From contig NZ_NTUP01000012.1 in assembly GCF_002561455.1 (NCBI RefSeq), positions 1 to 64,000 on the forward strand: DNA of 64,000 bases. Direction: 5' to 3'. The notes under the pieces were generated by a model, which worked only from the letters and a program-made list of their open reading frames with translations, had not been told where the DNA came from and ran no database searches. The stretch comes from Bacillus sp. AFS015802 (GTDB lineage: Bacteria > Bacillota > Bacilli > Bacillales > Bacillaceae_B). Of the stretch, positions 32,607 through 42,071 are shown in pieces. The position numbers and the translations under genes were made by a program. Position 1 is the stretch's first letter; each line of letters opens with the position of its first letter.

Positions 32607-33049
32607 AAGTCATTTTCTTAAAAGACGTTAAAGGCAAAGGTAAAAAAGGTGAAGTGAAAAACGTAGCAGACGGCTATGCACATAACTTTTTATTGAAAAA
32701 AGGTTTGGCTGTTGAAGCAACGAACGCAAACATGGGTCAGCTCGAGGGTCAAAAGAAAAAAGAGGAGCAGCTGGCTCAAGAGGAACTGGAAGAAGCGAAA
32801 AAATTAAAAGCGACGTTAGAAGAGATCACTGTTGAAATGAAAGCGAAGTCTGGTGAAGGCGGCCGTCTATTCGGTTCCATCACGAGCAAGCAAATCGCCG
32901 ATGAGCTGAAAAAAGCACATGACATTAAGATCGATAAGCGTAAAATTGAAATGAATGATGCGATCCGCGCCCTTGGCTACACGAATGTGCCTGTGAAACT
33001 GCATACGGATGTGTCCGCAACATTAAAGGTACATGTAACGGAAGAATAG
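32603..33049 (+). CDS. rplI: 50S ribosomal protein L9
   Basis: A 148-residue L9 with two globular domains joined by a long charged helix (about 40-75). The N-terminal rRNA-binding part reads [31 protein letters not shown]. Its ATG overlaps the gdpP stop (ATGA), so the two are translationally coupled. A terminator follows. Confidence 0.98.
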   Translation: MKVIFLKDVKGKGKKGEVKNVADGYAHNFLLKKGLAVEATNANMGQLEGQKKKEEQLAQEELEEAKKLKATLEEITVEMKAKSGEGGRLFGSITSKQIADELKKAHDIKIDKRKIEMNDAIRALGYTNVPVKLHTDVSATLKVHVTEE

Positions 33050-33123
33050 TTTTCCACTGAATATACGAAATTTGGTAACTTCATTTTGAGAAAAACATGT
33101 TAAAATGAATATAGCTTGATATG

Positions 33124-33159
33124 AAATGTGATCTGGATTTTATCCTGATCACATTTTTT
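33124..33159 (+). terminator. rplI terminator
   Basis: Stem AATGTGATC with GATCACATT (33125-33155) and six Ts. Confidence 0.85.
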
Positions 33160-33236
33160 CGGTAAAATACCATTCTTTTTTTATATAGATAATGAAAGTC
33201 AGGATCTGTTTGATCGTAAGGGAGGCGTGAGCATAG

Positions 33237-34589
33237 ATGAATGAAATGTTTCAGGACCGGGTTCCACCTCAGAATATAGAGGCTGAACAAGCGGTATTAG
33301 GGGCCATTTTCCTGGAGCCCAGTGCGTTGACGACCACATCGGAAATATTGATTCCAGAGGATTTTTATCGCCATTCTCACCAGAGAATATATAATGTCAT
33401 GCTGAATCTGGGTGACGGCGGAAAGGCCGTTGACCTGATCACGGTGACAGAGGAACTGGCAGCAGCGAAAGAACTTGAAGATGTAGGCGGGGTCGCTTAC
33501 TTGAGTGAACTTGCTGCTTCCGTTCCGACCGCTGCAAATATTGAATACTACGCAAAGATTGTGGAAGAGAAATCATTGCTGCGCCGGTTGATCCGGACAG
33601 CGACCGATATCGCTTCTGACGGGTATGCCCGGGAAGATGAAGTGGACAGCCTTCTGAGCGAAGCGGAAAAAAACATCATGGAAGTGGCTCAACGAAAAAA
33701 TGCAGGGGCCTTCCATAATATTAAAGATGTCCTGGTGCGGACATACGACAACATTGAAACCTTGACGAATCGTAAAGGCGACGTCACGGGGATTTCAACG
33801 GGATTCGCCGATCTTGATCATATGACGGCAGGGTTCCAGCGAAATGATTTGATCATTGTAGGGGCACGTCCTTCCATGGGTAAGACAGCCTTTGCCCTGA
33901 ACATCGCGCAAAACGTAGCCGTAAAGGCCAAGGAAAACGTAGCCATCTTCTCACTCGAGATGGGTGCGGAACAGCTCGTCATGCGTATGCTGTGTGCAGA
34001 AGGAAACATTAACGCACAAAACCTGCGTACCGGAGATCTGACAGACGAAGATTGGAGAAAGCTGACGATGGCTATGGGAAGCCTATCGAATGCCGGTATC
34101 TATATCGATGATACGCCGGGGATCAAAGTCGGGGAGATCCGTTCCAAATGCCGTCGACTCGCTCAGGAGCACGGTCTTGGAATGATCCTCATCGACTACT
34201 TGCAGCTGATCCAGGGTAGCGGGCGTTCCGGCGAGAACCGTCAGCAGGAGGTTTCTGAAATCTCCCGCTCCCTTAAGGGACTTGCCCGTGAGCTTCAAGT
34301 TCCCGTCATCGCATTGTCCCAGCTTTCCCGTGGAGTGGAGCAGCGTCAGGATAAACGTCCGATGATGTCTGATATCCGTGAATCCGGAAGTATCGAGCAG
34401 GATGCGGATATCGTAGCCTTCCTTTACCGTGAAGATTACTATGATAAAGAAGCGGAAAATAAGAACATCATCGAAATCATCATCGCCAAGCAGCGTAACG
34501 GTCCGGTCGGGAACGTGTCTCTGGCATTCGTGAAGGAATACAATAAATTCGTGAATCTCGAGCGGCGGTTTGATGACGCTCCGGCTTAA
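33237..34589 (+). CDS. dnaC: Replicative DNA helicase (DnaB type, DnaC in Bacillus)
   Basis: Hexameric replication-fork helicase, 450 residues. The N-terminal collar domain (PPQNIEAEQAVLGAIFLEP) spans 1-150. The RecA-like core has Walker A GARPSMGKTAF (209-219), Walker B LGMILIDYLQL and the SQLSRGVEQR segment. It carries no intein. ATG after GGGAGGCGTGAGCATAG. In B. subtilis the gene is called dnaC; the rplI-dnaC-purA order is conserved here except for an inserted ABC transporter and repeats before purA. Confidence 0.98.
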   Translation: MNEMFQDRVPPQNIEAEQAVLGAIFLEPSALTTTSEILIPEDFYRHSHQRIYNVMLNLGDGGKAVDLITVTEELAAAKELEDVGGVAYLSELAASVPTAANIEYYAKIVEEKSLLRRLIRTATDIASDGYAREDEVDSLLSEAEKNIMEVAQRKNAGAFHNIKDVLVRTYDNIETLTNRKGDVTGISTGFADLDHMTAGFQRNDLIIVGARPSMGKTAFALNIAQNVAVKAKENVAIFSLEMGAEQLVMRMLCAEGNINAQNLRTGDLTDEDWRKLTMAMGSLSNAGIYIDDTPGIKVGEIRSKCRRLAQEHGLGMILIDYLQLIQGSGRSGENRQQEVSEISRSLKGLARELQVPVIALSQLSRGVEQRQDKRPMMSDIRESGSIEQDADIVAFLYREDYYDKEAENKNIIEIIIAKQRNGPVGNVSLAFVKEYNKFVNLERRFDDAPA

Positions 34590-34590
34590 T

Positions 34591-34628
34591 AAAAAAAATC
34601 CAAGCTTATCAGGCTTGGATTTTTTTTA
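34591..34628. terminator. Bidirectional terminator between dnaC and the ABC transporter
   Basis: Stem AAAATCCAAGC with GCTTGGATTTT (34597-34622), A/T runs on both sides, lying between convergent genes. Confidence 0.95.
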
Positions 34629-34631
34629 TTG

Positions 34632-36356
34632 TTATAAGATCGTCGCATGCTGATGGGCATGAAGCCTTGTGAAGATACCATCCTCTTTTGAGAGCAGTTC
34701 TTCATGTGTCCCATCTTCGGCAATCCCATCTTCTGTGACGACCAAAATGCGGTCAGCCTTACGAATCGTCGCCAATCGGTGAGCGATGACCAGGGTGGTC
34801 CGGTCTTTGGCCAGTTCATTTAACGCCTCTTGGATGATGGCTTCCGTTTCCGTATCCAGTGCGGAAGTGGCCTCATCAAGTATCAGGATCCTCGGATTCT
34901 TAAGGAACATACGGGCAATGGACAAGCGCTGCTTTTGTCCTCCCGATAGCTTCAATCCCCTCTCTCCGATCTGTGTATCGTATCCATCGGGAAGGGAGGC
35001 AATAAGATCCGTCAGGTGGGAACGTCTCGTCGCTTCCTCGATTTCTTCCTGAGACGCATCGAGTTTCCCATAGGCGATATTTTCCCTGAGCGTTCCTGTG
35101 AATAGGAACACGTCCTGCTGTACGATCCCGATTTGAGAGCGGAGGGATTCCTTCGTCATCTCACGGATATCGATCCCATCAATGGTGATGGCTCCTTCTT
35201 CTATATCATAGAACCGGGGAATCAATGAGCATATCGTCGTTTTCCCGGCACCGGAAGGACCGACAAATGCGACCGTCTGTCCTGGTTGGATGGTGAAGGA
35301 TAAATCGTTCAGAATGGTCCGGTCAGGTTCATATCCAAAAGTCACGTCGTTAAAGGCAATATCCCCTCTGAGCGTAGACACTTCAACAGCATGGGGGCGA
35401 TTCTCGATATCCGGCTCCATATCCATAAGCTCGGTGAACCGCTTAAAGCCTGCCATTCCCTTTGGATAAAGCTCTAAGAGGGCTGAAATCTTGTCGATCG
35501 GTTTAAACAGGACGTTGATATAAAGGATGAAGGCGACAAGTTCTCCGTAGGATAGGACACCAGAAAAGCTTAACCAGGCTCCGTATACAAGGATGATCAA
35601 GGTCATTAAGCGTGTCGTAATATAGATCCCTGATAAGTTGACGCTCATCACGTTATAAGCTTTCAACTTGGACTTCCTGAAAAATTGATTATTCTCATTG
35701 AATCGTTCCATCTCATAGGATTCATTCGTGAACGATTGAACCACTCTCGCCCCTGACACACTGTCTTCTACTCGGCTGTTGACGTCAGCTATATTTCCAT
35801 ACATCTTCGTCCAGGCAGCGTTCATTTTAATATTGGAATACGAAATGAGCCATACAAGGAAAGGAACAATGATGATCGCCACCAGAGCAAGCTCCATATT
35901 GATCGAGAGCATGATCCAAAATGCCCCGATAAAGGTCATGACGGCGATGAACAGATCTTCGGGCCCGTGGTGGGCAAGCTCCCCGATATCCATCAGGTCG
36001 TTCGTCACCCGGCTCATGATATGACCCGTTTTCGTATTGTCAAAGAAGCGGAAGGATTGCCTTTGCACATGCTGGAACAATTCCCTCCTCATATCCGTCT
36101 CGATATTGATCCCGAGCTTATGCCCCCAGTAGTTCACCACGAACTGCATGCTCGAACTGAGCAAATAGAGAACCAGGAGACCCGCTGAAACAGCCAGGAT
36201 GGTGCTCCAATTCCCATCAGGCAATAATGAATCTATGAACCACGATACGGCCAAAGGAAATCCCAACTCTAAAAGTCCTACCAACACCGCACAGACGAAA
36301 TCAATATAAAAAAGCCGCCGGTGCGGACGGTAATAACCAAAAAATCGTCTTATCAT
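34632..36356 (-). CDS. ABC exporter, fused permease/ATPase (YgaD-like)
   Basis: A half-size ABC exporter of 574 residues. A six-helix permease domain (about 1-310) is fused to a nucleotide-binding domain with Walker A GPSGAGKT, signature LSGGQKQR, Walker B ILILDEATSALD and switch IAHR. It probably homodimerises and exports lipids or drugs; the substrate is not visible. The start is ATG at 36356 behind GAGGTGAGG; a TTG one codon upstream is also open. It is head-on to replication and interrupts the dnaC-purA order known from B. subtilis, so it is likely a lineage-specific insertion. Confidence 0.92.
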   Translation of the reverse strand: MIRRFFGYYRPHRRLFYIDFVCAVLVGLLELGFPLAVSWFIDSLLPDGNWSTILAVSAGLLVLYLLSSSMQFVVNYWGHKLGINIETDMRRELFQHVQRQSFRFFDNTKTGHIMSRVTNDLMDIGELAHHGPEDLFIAVMTFIGAFWIMLSINMELALVAIIIVPFLVWLISYSNIKMNAAWTKMYGNIADVNSRVEDSVSGARVVQSFTNESYEMERFNENNQFFRKSKLKAYNVMSVNLSGIYITTRLMTLIILVYGAWLSFSGVLSYGELVAFILYINVLFKPIDKISALLELYPKGMAGFKRFTELMDMEPDIENRPHAVEVSTLRGDIAFNDVTFGYEPDRTILNDLSFTIQPGQTVAFVGPSGAGKTTICSLIPRFYDIEEGAITIDGIDIREMTKESLRSQIGIVQQDVFLFTGTLRENIAYGKLDASQEEIEEATRRSHLTDLIASLPDGYDTQIGERGLKLSGGQKQRLSIARMFLKNPRILILDEATSALDTETEAIIQEALNELAKDRTTLVIAHRLATIRKADRILVVTEDGIAEDGTHEELLSKEDGIFTRLHAHQHATIL

Positions 36357-36513
36357 CAAACCTCACCTCGATATTCAATTGTATGTAAAATTCAAAATGC
36401 TTATTTTAGATTAGCAAAAGTTTCTATATTGCGCTATCCTATTTATTCGCTTCTTTACCAAGCTTGATCAATTAAATTGAGTGCTTTTGCTCTGTTCGTA
36501 TATCGTACTGCTT

Positions 36514-36629
36514 GGTTGTCAGGGGATTCGCTCCCTTTCCGCTGACGACCGGTCAAGCCTCCTCGCATTCGCTGCGGGGTCTTGCCTCGCCCGTTTTTCC
36601 GCAGGAGTCTCGCAAATCCCCTGACAACC
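36514..36629. repeat. Family A hairpin repeat (subtype 2)
   Basis: Perfect 15-bp terminal arms GGTTGTCAGGGGATT (36514-36528) and their complement (36615-36629). The core is the reverse complement of the one at 11666-11783 (GAATGCGAGGAGGC-type and GCGGAAAGGGAGCG), but the arms have a different sequence. TTGCTCTGTTC, also found beside the 11.7-kb copy, lies 26 bp upstream. Confidence 0.82.
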
Positions 36630-36777
36630 TTAATGATTTTTAACTATCACAATAAGGTTGAATTACTGCTCCCATGTAGATAGTTTATCTCCTGAATCAA
36701 ACAATCTACATTAGGCGTTTTTTTGTATTTGCCATCTGTGCTTTTATATTCTGTCTCTATAATGAGAAAGTGGATTG

Positions 36778-36895
36778 TAGCGTAAGGCACTTGACTCCTG
36801 CGGGAAATAGAGGAAAGGTCGAGACCCCGCAGGGCAATGCCCGAGGAGGCTCGACTTCCTCCCCGCGCGAGTCTTGTGCCTGGAGCGGAAAGGAA
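36778..36895. repeat. Family A hairpin repeat
   Basis: AGGCAC (36785-36790) pairs with GTGCCT (36875-36880). The interior has GACTCCTGCGGGAAA, GAGACCCCGCAGGGC, GCCCGAGGAGGCTCGA and CCCCGCGCGAG. It lies in the 769-bp gap upstream of purA together with the 36.5-kb copy; I see no gene in that gap. Confidence 0.75.
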
Positions 36896-36996
36896 CGGTC
36901 CCCGTTTTCACACACCATCATTACTCACTTTTATTTAAGTTTTTATTATTTTTCTCAAAATTCTTAAACTAGAGGATTTTTAGGATGAAACCTTGA

Positions 36997-37040
36997 AATT
37001 ACACGAACATAATGATAATTACCTATATAAACGTTCGTGT
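36997..37040 (+). promoter_or_regulatory. PurR operator (two inverted PurBoxes) upstream of purA
   Basis: ACACGAACAT (CGAAC core 37004-37008) and, inverted, ACGTTCGTGT (GTTCG core 37033-37037) resemble the paired PurBoxes bound by the Bacillus purine repressor. They lie immediately upstream of the purA -35 box. Confidence 0.8.
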
Positions 37041-37045
37041 TTTCA

Positions 37046-37074
37046 TTGACTTTCACTTTTAGTGTTGATAAAAT
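37046..37074 (+). promoter_or_regulatory. purA promoter
   Basis: TTGACT (37046-37051), 17-bp spacer, TAAAAT (37069-37074), 52 bp before the start codon. Confidence 0.8.
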
Positions 37075-37125
37075 GAGTTTGTTTGATAAAAGAGGGAATA
37101 CTAATTCCCGTCGGAGGTGCTTAAT

Positions 37126-38418
37126 ATGTCTTCAGTAGTAGTAGTAGGAACGCAATGGGGAGACGAAGGAAAAGGAAAGATCACTGACTTCCTTTCTGAA
37201 CATGCAGAAGTTATCGCGCGTTACCAAGGTGGGAACAACGCGGGTCATACGATTAAGTTTGACGGTGAAACATATAAATTACACTTAATTCCATCAGGTA
37301 TATTCTATAATGAAAAAACATCCGTCATCGGAAATGGGATGGTTGTCGATCCGAAAGCTCTAGTAAAAGAGTTGAAATATCTTCACGATCGTGATGTGAA
37401 AACAGACAACCTTAGAATCAGCAATCGTGCACACGTGATTCTTCCATACCACTTGAAACTGGATGAAATTGATGAAGAACGTAAAGGTGCCAATAAAATC
37501 GGTACAACGAAAAAAGGAATCGGTCCTGCTTATATGGATAAAGCAGCACGTGTCGGAATCCGAATCGCAGATCTTCTGGATCGTCAATCGTTCGAAGAAA
37601 AGCTTGCACGTAATCTTGAAGAGAAAAACCGCCTTTTCGAAAAGTTCTATGAAACAGAAGGCTTCAACATTGATGACATCCTGGATGAGTACTATGAATA
37701 CGGTCAACAGATCAAGCACTATGTTGTCGATACATCCGTTGTATTAAACGATGCCATCGATAACGGACGCCGTGTTCTATTCGAAGGAGCTCAAGGGGTT
37801 ATGCTTGATATCGATCAAGGTACATACCCGTTTGTCACGTCTTCAAATCCGGTAGCTGGTGGAGTAACGATCGGTTCCGGAGTAGGCCCAACAAAAATCA
37901 ATCACGTAGTCGGAGTATCAAAAGCATACACAACACGTGTTGGGGACGGACCTTTCCCTACTGAATTAAACAATGAAATCGGAGATCAAATCCGTGAAGT
38001 CGGCCGTGAATACGGTACAACGACTGGACGCCCCCGTCGTGTCGGCTGGTTCGACAGTGTGGTTGTGCGTCACGCCCGCCGTGTCAGCGGGTTAACGGAT
38101 CTTTCACTGAATTCGATCGACGTCCTGACAGGAATCGAAACATTGAAGATCTGTGTAGCTTACCAATACAAAGGTGAAGTCATGGAAGAGTTCCCGGCTA
38201 ACCTGAACATCCTGGCTGAATGTGAGCCTGTATATGAAGAGCTTCCAGGCTGGACGGAAGACATCACAGGATGCAAGACGCTGTCGGATCTTCCTGAGAA
38301 CGCTCGTCACTACTTAGAGCGCGTATCTCAATTGACTGGTATCCCTCTTTCCATCTTCTCTGTCGGCCCTGACCGTTCTCAAACGAATGTGGTTCGCAGC
38401 GTATGGAGCCCGAATTAA
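37126..38418 (+). CDS. purA: Adenylosuccinate synthetase
   Basis: Catalyses the GTP-dependent condensation of IMP and aspartate to adenylosuccinate, the first committed step to AMP. At 430 residues it has the usual length. The P-loop-like GDEGKGK and the [30 protein letters not shown] and GPDRSQT motifs are present. The ATG at 37126 follows GGAGGTGC; an in-frame GTG lies within the ribosome-binding site. It is a single gene under PurR-type control. Confidence 0.98.
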   Translation: MSSVVVVGTQWGDEGKGKITDFLSEHAEVIARYQGGNNAGHTIKFDGETYKLHLIPSGIFYNEKTSVIGNGMVVDPKALVKELKYLHDRDVKTDNLRISNRAHVILPYHLKLDEIDEERKGANKIGTTKKGIGPAYMDKAARVGIRIADLLDRQSFEEKLARNLEEKNRLFEKFYETEGFNIDDILDEYYEYGQQIKHYVVDTSVVLNDAIDNGRRVLFEGAQGVMLDIDQGTYPFVTSSNPVAGGVTIGSGVGPTKINHVVGVSKAYTTRVGDGPFPTELNNEIGDQIREVGREYGTTTGRPRRVGWFDSVVVRHARRVSGLTDLSLNSIDVLTGIETLKICVAYQYKGEVMEEFPANLNILAECEPVYEELPGWTEDITGCKTLSDLPENARHYLERVSQLTGIPLSIFSVGPDRSQTNVVRSVWSPN

Positions 38419-38428
38419 TGATACAAAA

Positions 38429-38464
38429 AAACTCTTAGCCTACGTGTAGGCTAAGAGTTTTTTT
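38429..38464. terminator. Bidirectional terminator between purA and the K+ channel gene
   Basis: Stem AAACTCTTAGCCTAC with GTAGGCTAAGAGTTT (38429-38460), A and T runs on both sides. Confidence 0.95.
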
Positions 38465-39485
38465 ATTGGTTCAATTGCTCATATACCCGGTCATGACATA
38501 CGACATAGAGGGTATCCTTTGGATGCAGCTCCCTGTTCATGGCATCGGAGAAATCCATATTATCATTCACAGCGAGAAGGATGGCCCCTTTTTCAAGAAG
38601 CTCCTCGGATGCCTGTTTGATCGTCTTCCAATTTTCTTGCACCTTGAATTCATGAATGTTATTCCCATACCGCTTACTGAGTAGTTGTCTGAACAAATTC
38701 GTCGTTCCAGGGTGAAGGGTCGCTTTTGCCATGAGAAGGGAAACGGAGTCATTGGATAAAATAAAGTCCTCAACGGCAATGTGCTGGAACTTAGGGATAT
38801 GCCGGTCCTCCGATACTTCCACAATGGTATGGACTTCCCTTTGATGCGTTTTAGATAACCCTTCAACGGCTGAGGCAATCAGCAAGGTCTTACCATCCAC
38901 CAGGGAAGGGTCCTCGATTTTCGAATCGGAGAAGATCGCCACACGTTTCGCTTCAAAGATATTCGCCTTCAGCAACACGTTTTCATCGGAAGGGTCTCCC
39001 TGGATGAAATGGACCTGCTCATGCTCGATCGGCGTGATGGAAAGCATATCAATGAGGACGATCTCAGCATCGGGTACATGGGCAAGAATTTCTTCAATTG
39101 CCCTTTCCGTTTTTTTAGACCAATTGATGTAAATATAATGATCTTCATATGTATACACTAGCTTTCCCTCCCTTTTGAATTTCTGAAACGTGGTGATCGA
39201 ATCAACGGTTTTACTGATCAGCACCCCGATGATCCCGATCCCGAAGATGAAGAGGAAAATCCCAAGCATCCGTCCCTCCACCGAAACGGGAAAATAATCC
39301 CCATATCCGACAGTCGTCAAGGTCGTCATCGTCCACCAGAACCCGTCAAAGAGCGATGGAAACGTTTCTGGTTCCAATAAATGACTGCCAAAGGTTCCAA
39401 ACAGGATGATAATCAGGGATAATAGAAGAATGAAACCGAAGTCCATCTTCGTAATCTGCTTCCAAAGTCTTTGGAAAATGATCAT
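38463..39485 (-). CDS. Two-TM potassium channel with RCK domain (YugO/MthK-like)
   Basis: A 340-residue K+ channel subunit. TM1 (about 14-35), a pore helix, the selectivity filter TTVGYGD (57-63) and TM2 (about 72-95) are followed by a cytosolic RCK/TrkA-N domain beginning YIYINWSKKT. The first Rossmann glycines are replaced (NWSKKT, not GxGxxG), so nucleotide binding is uncertain. Related channels affect K+ homeostasis and, for YugO, biofilm electrical signalling. The ATG at 39485 follows AAGGAGGG; upstream in-frame codons are not used. It is divergent from the lipoprotein/ATP-grasp cassette. Confidence 0.92.
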   Translation of the reverse strand: MIIFQRLWKQITKMDFGFILLLSLIIILFGTFGSHLLEPETFPSLFDGFWWTMTTLTTVGYGDYFPVSVEGRMLGIFLFIFGIGIIGVLISKTVDSITTFQKFKREGKLVYTYEDHYIYINWSKKTERAIEEILAHVPDAEIVLIDMLSITPIEHEQVHFIQGDPSDENVLLKANIFEAKRVAIFSDSKIEDPSLVDGKTLLIASAVEGLSKTHQREVHTIVEVSEDRHIPKFQHIAVEDFILSNDSVSLLMAKATLHPGTTNLFRQLLSKRYGNNIHEFKVQENWKTIKQASEELLEKGAILLAVNDNMDFSDAMNRELHPKDTLYVVCHDRVYEQLNQ

Positions 39486-39604
39486 ACGTACCCTCCTTAT
39501 AAAAAAATCATAGTTCAATCATACCAATGAACGAATGGAAAATGAAACCTTTTCCTCACTGGTTCGTATAGTTTAAAGAAAACATAATAGGAGGATGCCA
39601 TTTA

Positions 39605-40069
39605 ATGAAAGAACCGATATTAGAGTATCGATTGAGAAAGGGAAACGACACCTTTGAACCCATCTATCACTACCCCGATATAGAACTTGAACAAATCCTC
39701 GCAAGAAGGGAATGTGAGTTCTTCGTGAAGGAAGGGGTCACCTACCGACAGCTCTCATCTGCCGTGGAAGGGAATCTGTTCATCATATACGTTGAAACGT
39801 ATGAAGAGGAACCACTGAAGGATCCTTTGTTCCCTCCAGAGCGACTGGTACTGGAAATACGGGAATTAAATCAGCGGAAAAATCATCCCATTCTGAAAAT
39901 AGAACACCATGATTATCATCTGGATATCCTAAGTGTCATCGGTTCCGTTTATTACTATATAGATGGGGTCGAATGGGAACGTGACTCTGCTGAAATCGAT
40001 GAAGATCGCTATGTGTATTTACTCTATGTGAAAGCGACGGGATATAAACTGGAGGAGGAAAGAAGATGA
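39605..40069 (+). CDS. Conserved-looking cytosolic protein of unknown function
   Basis: A 154-residue acidic protein, without signal peptide or membrane segment, predicted rich in beta strands (for example LFIIYVETY and YVYLLYVKATGY). I do not recognise the family. It is first in a tight run, overlapping the lipoprotein gene by 4 nt (ATGA), followed by the ATP-grasp ligase gene 1 bp after the lipoprotein gene and the DUF350 gene. The context suggests a cytosolic partner of that envelope system. The ribosome-binding site is ATAGGAGGATGCC. Confidence 0.75.
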   Translation: MKEPILEYRLRKGNDTFEPIYHYPDIELEQILARRECEFFVKEGVTYRQLSSAVEGNLFIIYVETYEEEPLKDPLFPPERLVLEIRELNQRKNHPILKIEHHDYHLDILSVIGSVYYYIDGVEWERDSAEIDEDRYVYLLYVKATGYKLEEERR

Positions 40070-40374
40070 ATAAAACGAAAAAAATGATGGCTGGAGTGGC
40101 CGCATCCGTCATGGCGATATCTGTCACTGGCTGCGGAAATCAGGACCTCCCACCGGAACCGACGGATGTAGACTGTGACGACTGGGACTGGGATGACGAA
40201 AGTGGCACCTATTATTGCGATGATGACCGCTCATCCAACTTCGGCTACTATTACTTTGCGGGAAGAATGTTCAAAAATAAAGCGGGCCTGAGAAATTTCT
40301 CAAAATACAAATCCTACTCCAAAAGCTATAAATCAGGAATCGGAAGCGGCTCCAAAGGTGGATTCGGAGGATAA
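40066..40374 (+). CDS. Small Asp/Trp-rich lipoprotein with Ser/Lys/Gly tail (YgiB/DUF1190-like)
   Basis: A 102-residue protein: a signal peptide with lipobox SVTGC (Cys23), then an acidic patch (PTDVDCDDWDWDDESGTYYCDDD) with two more cysteines. An aromatic stretch FGYYYFAGRMF follows, and a C-terminal low-complexity tail built from Lys-Ser-Tyr and Gly-Ser units ends in GGFGG. It resembles the small lipoproteins next to glutathionylspermidine-synthase-like ligases (YgiB/YjfM type in E. coli), by pattern only. It sits directly before the ligase gene, so its tail is a plausible ligase substrate. Translationally coupled at its start; RBS GGAGGAGG. Confidence 0.8.
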   Translation: MNKTKKMMAGVAASVMAISVTGCGNQDLPPEPTDVDCDDWDWDDESGTYYCDDDRSSNFGYYYFAGRMFKNKAGLRNFSKYKSYSKSYKSGIGSGSKGGFGG

Positions 40375-40375
40375 T

Positions 40376-41617
40376 ATGACAGCCTCTCACCGTGAAAAAA
40401 GAACCGATTTTTACAAGGATATATCTGCATTTTGGCATAATTTATATGATATGGAGTATGCCTTATTGGATATAAAAATGGAAACACGTGAAACTGTTTC
40501 AGAAATCCGGGAAGCATCTAAGCGAGTGTACGCCATCTTTGATAAAACAGCGGATCTGCTTCGGGAATTGGAAGATGATACTCTCCTGGAACTTGGATAC
40601 CCTGAGGAATCCCTTTCTTATATAACGTTTAAATCCATCCCGCAAGAATGTATCATCGGACGCTTCGATTTTGTGGTGGGAGAAGGAGAAATCAAACTAT
40701 TAGAATTTAATAGTGACACGCCCACCTTTATCAAAGAGCTCTATCACGTGAATGAAAAAGTATGTCGGTATTTTGATTGTCCCAATCCAAATGTTGGGAT
40801 GGAAGAGCAATTAGCCAAAGAATTGAAACGGGGTCTCTTATCCTCCTGGAAGTCCCTTCAAAGAGAAGGAGAAGCGAAAATCGTCTTCACTTCTCATGTT
40901 GACCACGAAGAAGACTACCTGACGACAAGATATATCCAGGAGCTTGCCGGGGTCCCTTCAGAATATGTCAGTCTGGATCGGCTGCAAATTCGGGATGATG
41001 GCCTATACACTCCAGACGGCGAGCGGATCGATGTTTTATACCGGCAAACCTATCCGGTTGAGCACCTCGTGGACGATAGGGATCCAATGACGAAAGAGAA
41101 GGTCGGTCAGGAACTGCTGCAAATGGCAGTGGAGAAAAAGCTGGCGATCCTGAACCCTCCCTCATCCTTTTTACTGCAATCAAAAGGGGTGCAGGCACTC
41201 ATTTGGGGGCTGCATGAAGAAGGAAGCCCCTTTTTCACCGAACAAGAACACCGGTGGATCGAACGCTACTTCCTTCCAACCTACCTTGACTCTGAAACGT
41301 TTGAAGAAGACGGGCTGACCTATGTGCAAAAACCGGCATTCGGACGCGAAGGAGACACGGTCAAGATCCTGGAAGCGACCGGGAAAGTGCTGCTTGAAGA
41401 TAAGAACGAAACCTATAAACAGACCCTCCCTGTCTATCAAAAATTTTGCCCACTTCCTGTCTCGGTGATCACAACCGATGAAGGGGAGAAAGAAGCAAGC
41501 CTGATGGTCGGAAGCTTCATCATCAACGGCAACCCCGGTGCCATCGGCATACGAGCCGGAAACGCCATCACCGATAATGAATCATACTTTCTGCCTGTAG
41601 GAATACAGGAGAAATAA
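40376..41617 (+). CDS. ATP-grasp ligase, glutathionylspermidine synthase family
   Basis: A 413-residue protein of the YgiC/YjfC branch of the glutathionylspermidine synthase C-terminal family. Markers are GRFDFVVGEGEIKLLEFNSDTP, a YLTTRYIQEL region, LAILNPPSSFLLQSKG and VQKPAFGREGDTVKI. There is no amidase half as in bifunctional Gsp enzymes. By family knowledge these are ATP-dependent amide-bond formers of unsettled substrate. The ATG at 40376 lies 1 bp past the lipoprotein stop with GGAGG 5 nt upstream, inside the lipoprotein gene. The DUF350 gene follows at 15 bp. Confidence 0.9.
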   Translation: MTASHREKRTDFYKDISAFWHNLYDMEYALLDIKMETRETVSEIREASKRVYAIFDKTADLLRELEDDTLLELGYPEESLSYITFKSIPQECIIGRFDFVVGEGEIKLLEFNSDTPTFIKELYHVNEKVCRYFDCPNPNVGMEEQLAKELKRGLLSSWKSLQREGEAKIVFTSHVDHEEDYLTTRYIQELAGVPSEYVSLDRLQIRDDGLYTPDGERIDVLYRQTYPVEHLVDDRDPMTKEKVGQELLQMAVEKKLAILNPPSSFLLQSKGVQALIWGLHEEGSPFFTEQEHRWIERYFLPTYLDSETFEEDGLTYVQKPAFGREGDTVKILEATGKVLLEDKNETYKQTLPVYQKFCPLPVSVITTDEGEKEASLMVGSFIINGNPGAIGIRAGNAITDNESYFLPVGIQEK

Positions 41618-41632
41618 AAAGGAGAGAAACAC

Positions 41633-42046
41633 ATGCAAATCATAACAAGTGAAGCCCTACTCAGCTTTCTGGCCCACGTCGGAACCGGCCTTGGACTCAT
41701 GATCCTAGGCGTTACCGTCTTCGCCTTCACCACCAAATTCTCTGAGGCGACCCTGATCAGAGAAGGAAATATCGCCGTAGCCCTGAAACTTTGGGGTAAA
41801 GCCATCGGACTCGCCGTCGTCATCTACACAGTATGGGCGAACAGCCTTAACCTGCTTGATGCGTTCATCTGGGGACTGATCGGAATTGCGACCCAGGTCA
41901 TCGCCTATTGGATCATCGAGTACGTCCTGACACCGCGTACGAACTTAGCGAAGAAAGTTGAAGAAGGAAACATCGCCATCGGATTCAGCCTGTTCTCCGC
42001 TGCTATTGTAGTGGGATTGATTGTGGCGGCCAGTTTGACGTATTGA
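41633..42046 (+). CDS. DUF350 membrane protein (YjfL-like)
   Basis: A 137-residue protein with four TM segments (about 10-32, 50-68, 74-96, 112-136) and the family-like AYWIIEYVLTPRTNLAKKVEEGNIAIG segment. DUF350 proteins habitually neighbour YgiC/YjfC ligases and small lipoproteins; their role is unknown. The ATG follows AAAAGGAGAG. Last gene of the cassette, followed by a terminator. Confidence 0.88.
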   Translation: MQIITSEALLSFLAHVGTGLGLMILGVTVFAFTTKFSEATLIREGNIAVALKLWGKAIGLAVVIYTVWANSLNLLDAFIWGLIGIATQVIAYWIIEYVLTPRTNLAKKVEEGNIAIGFSLFSAAIVVGLIVAASLTY

Positions 42047-42071
42047 TGTAAGACTATGTGTGAGATAGGGG

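Noticed and set aside
36770-36967. 65-codon reading frame upstream of purA
   Set aside because: Covers a family A repeat; no ribosome-binding site.
40488-40503. parS-like CACGTGAAAC in the ATP-grasp gene
   Set aside because: Only the right half matches; the left arm has several mismatches.
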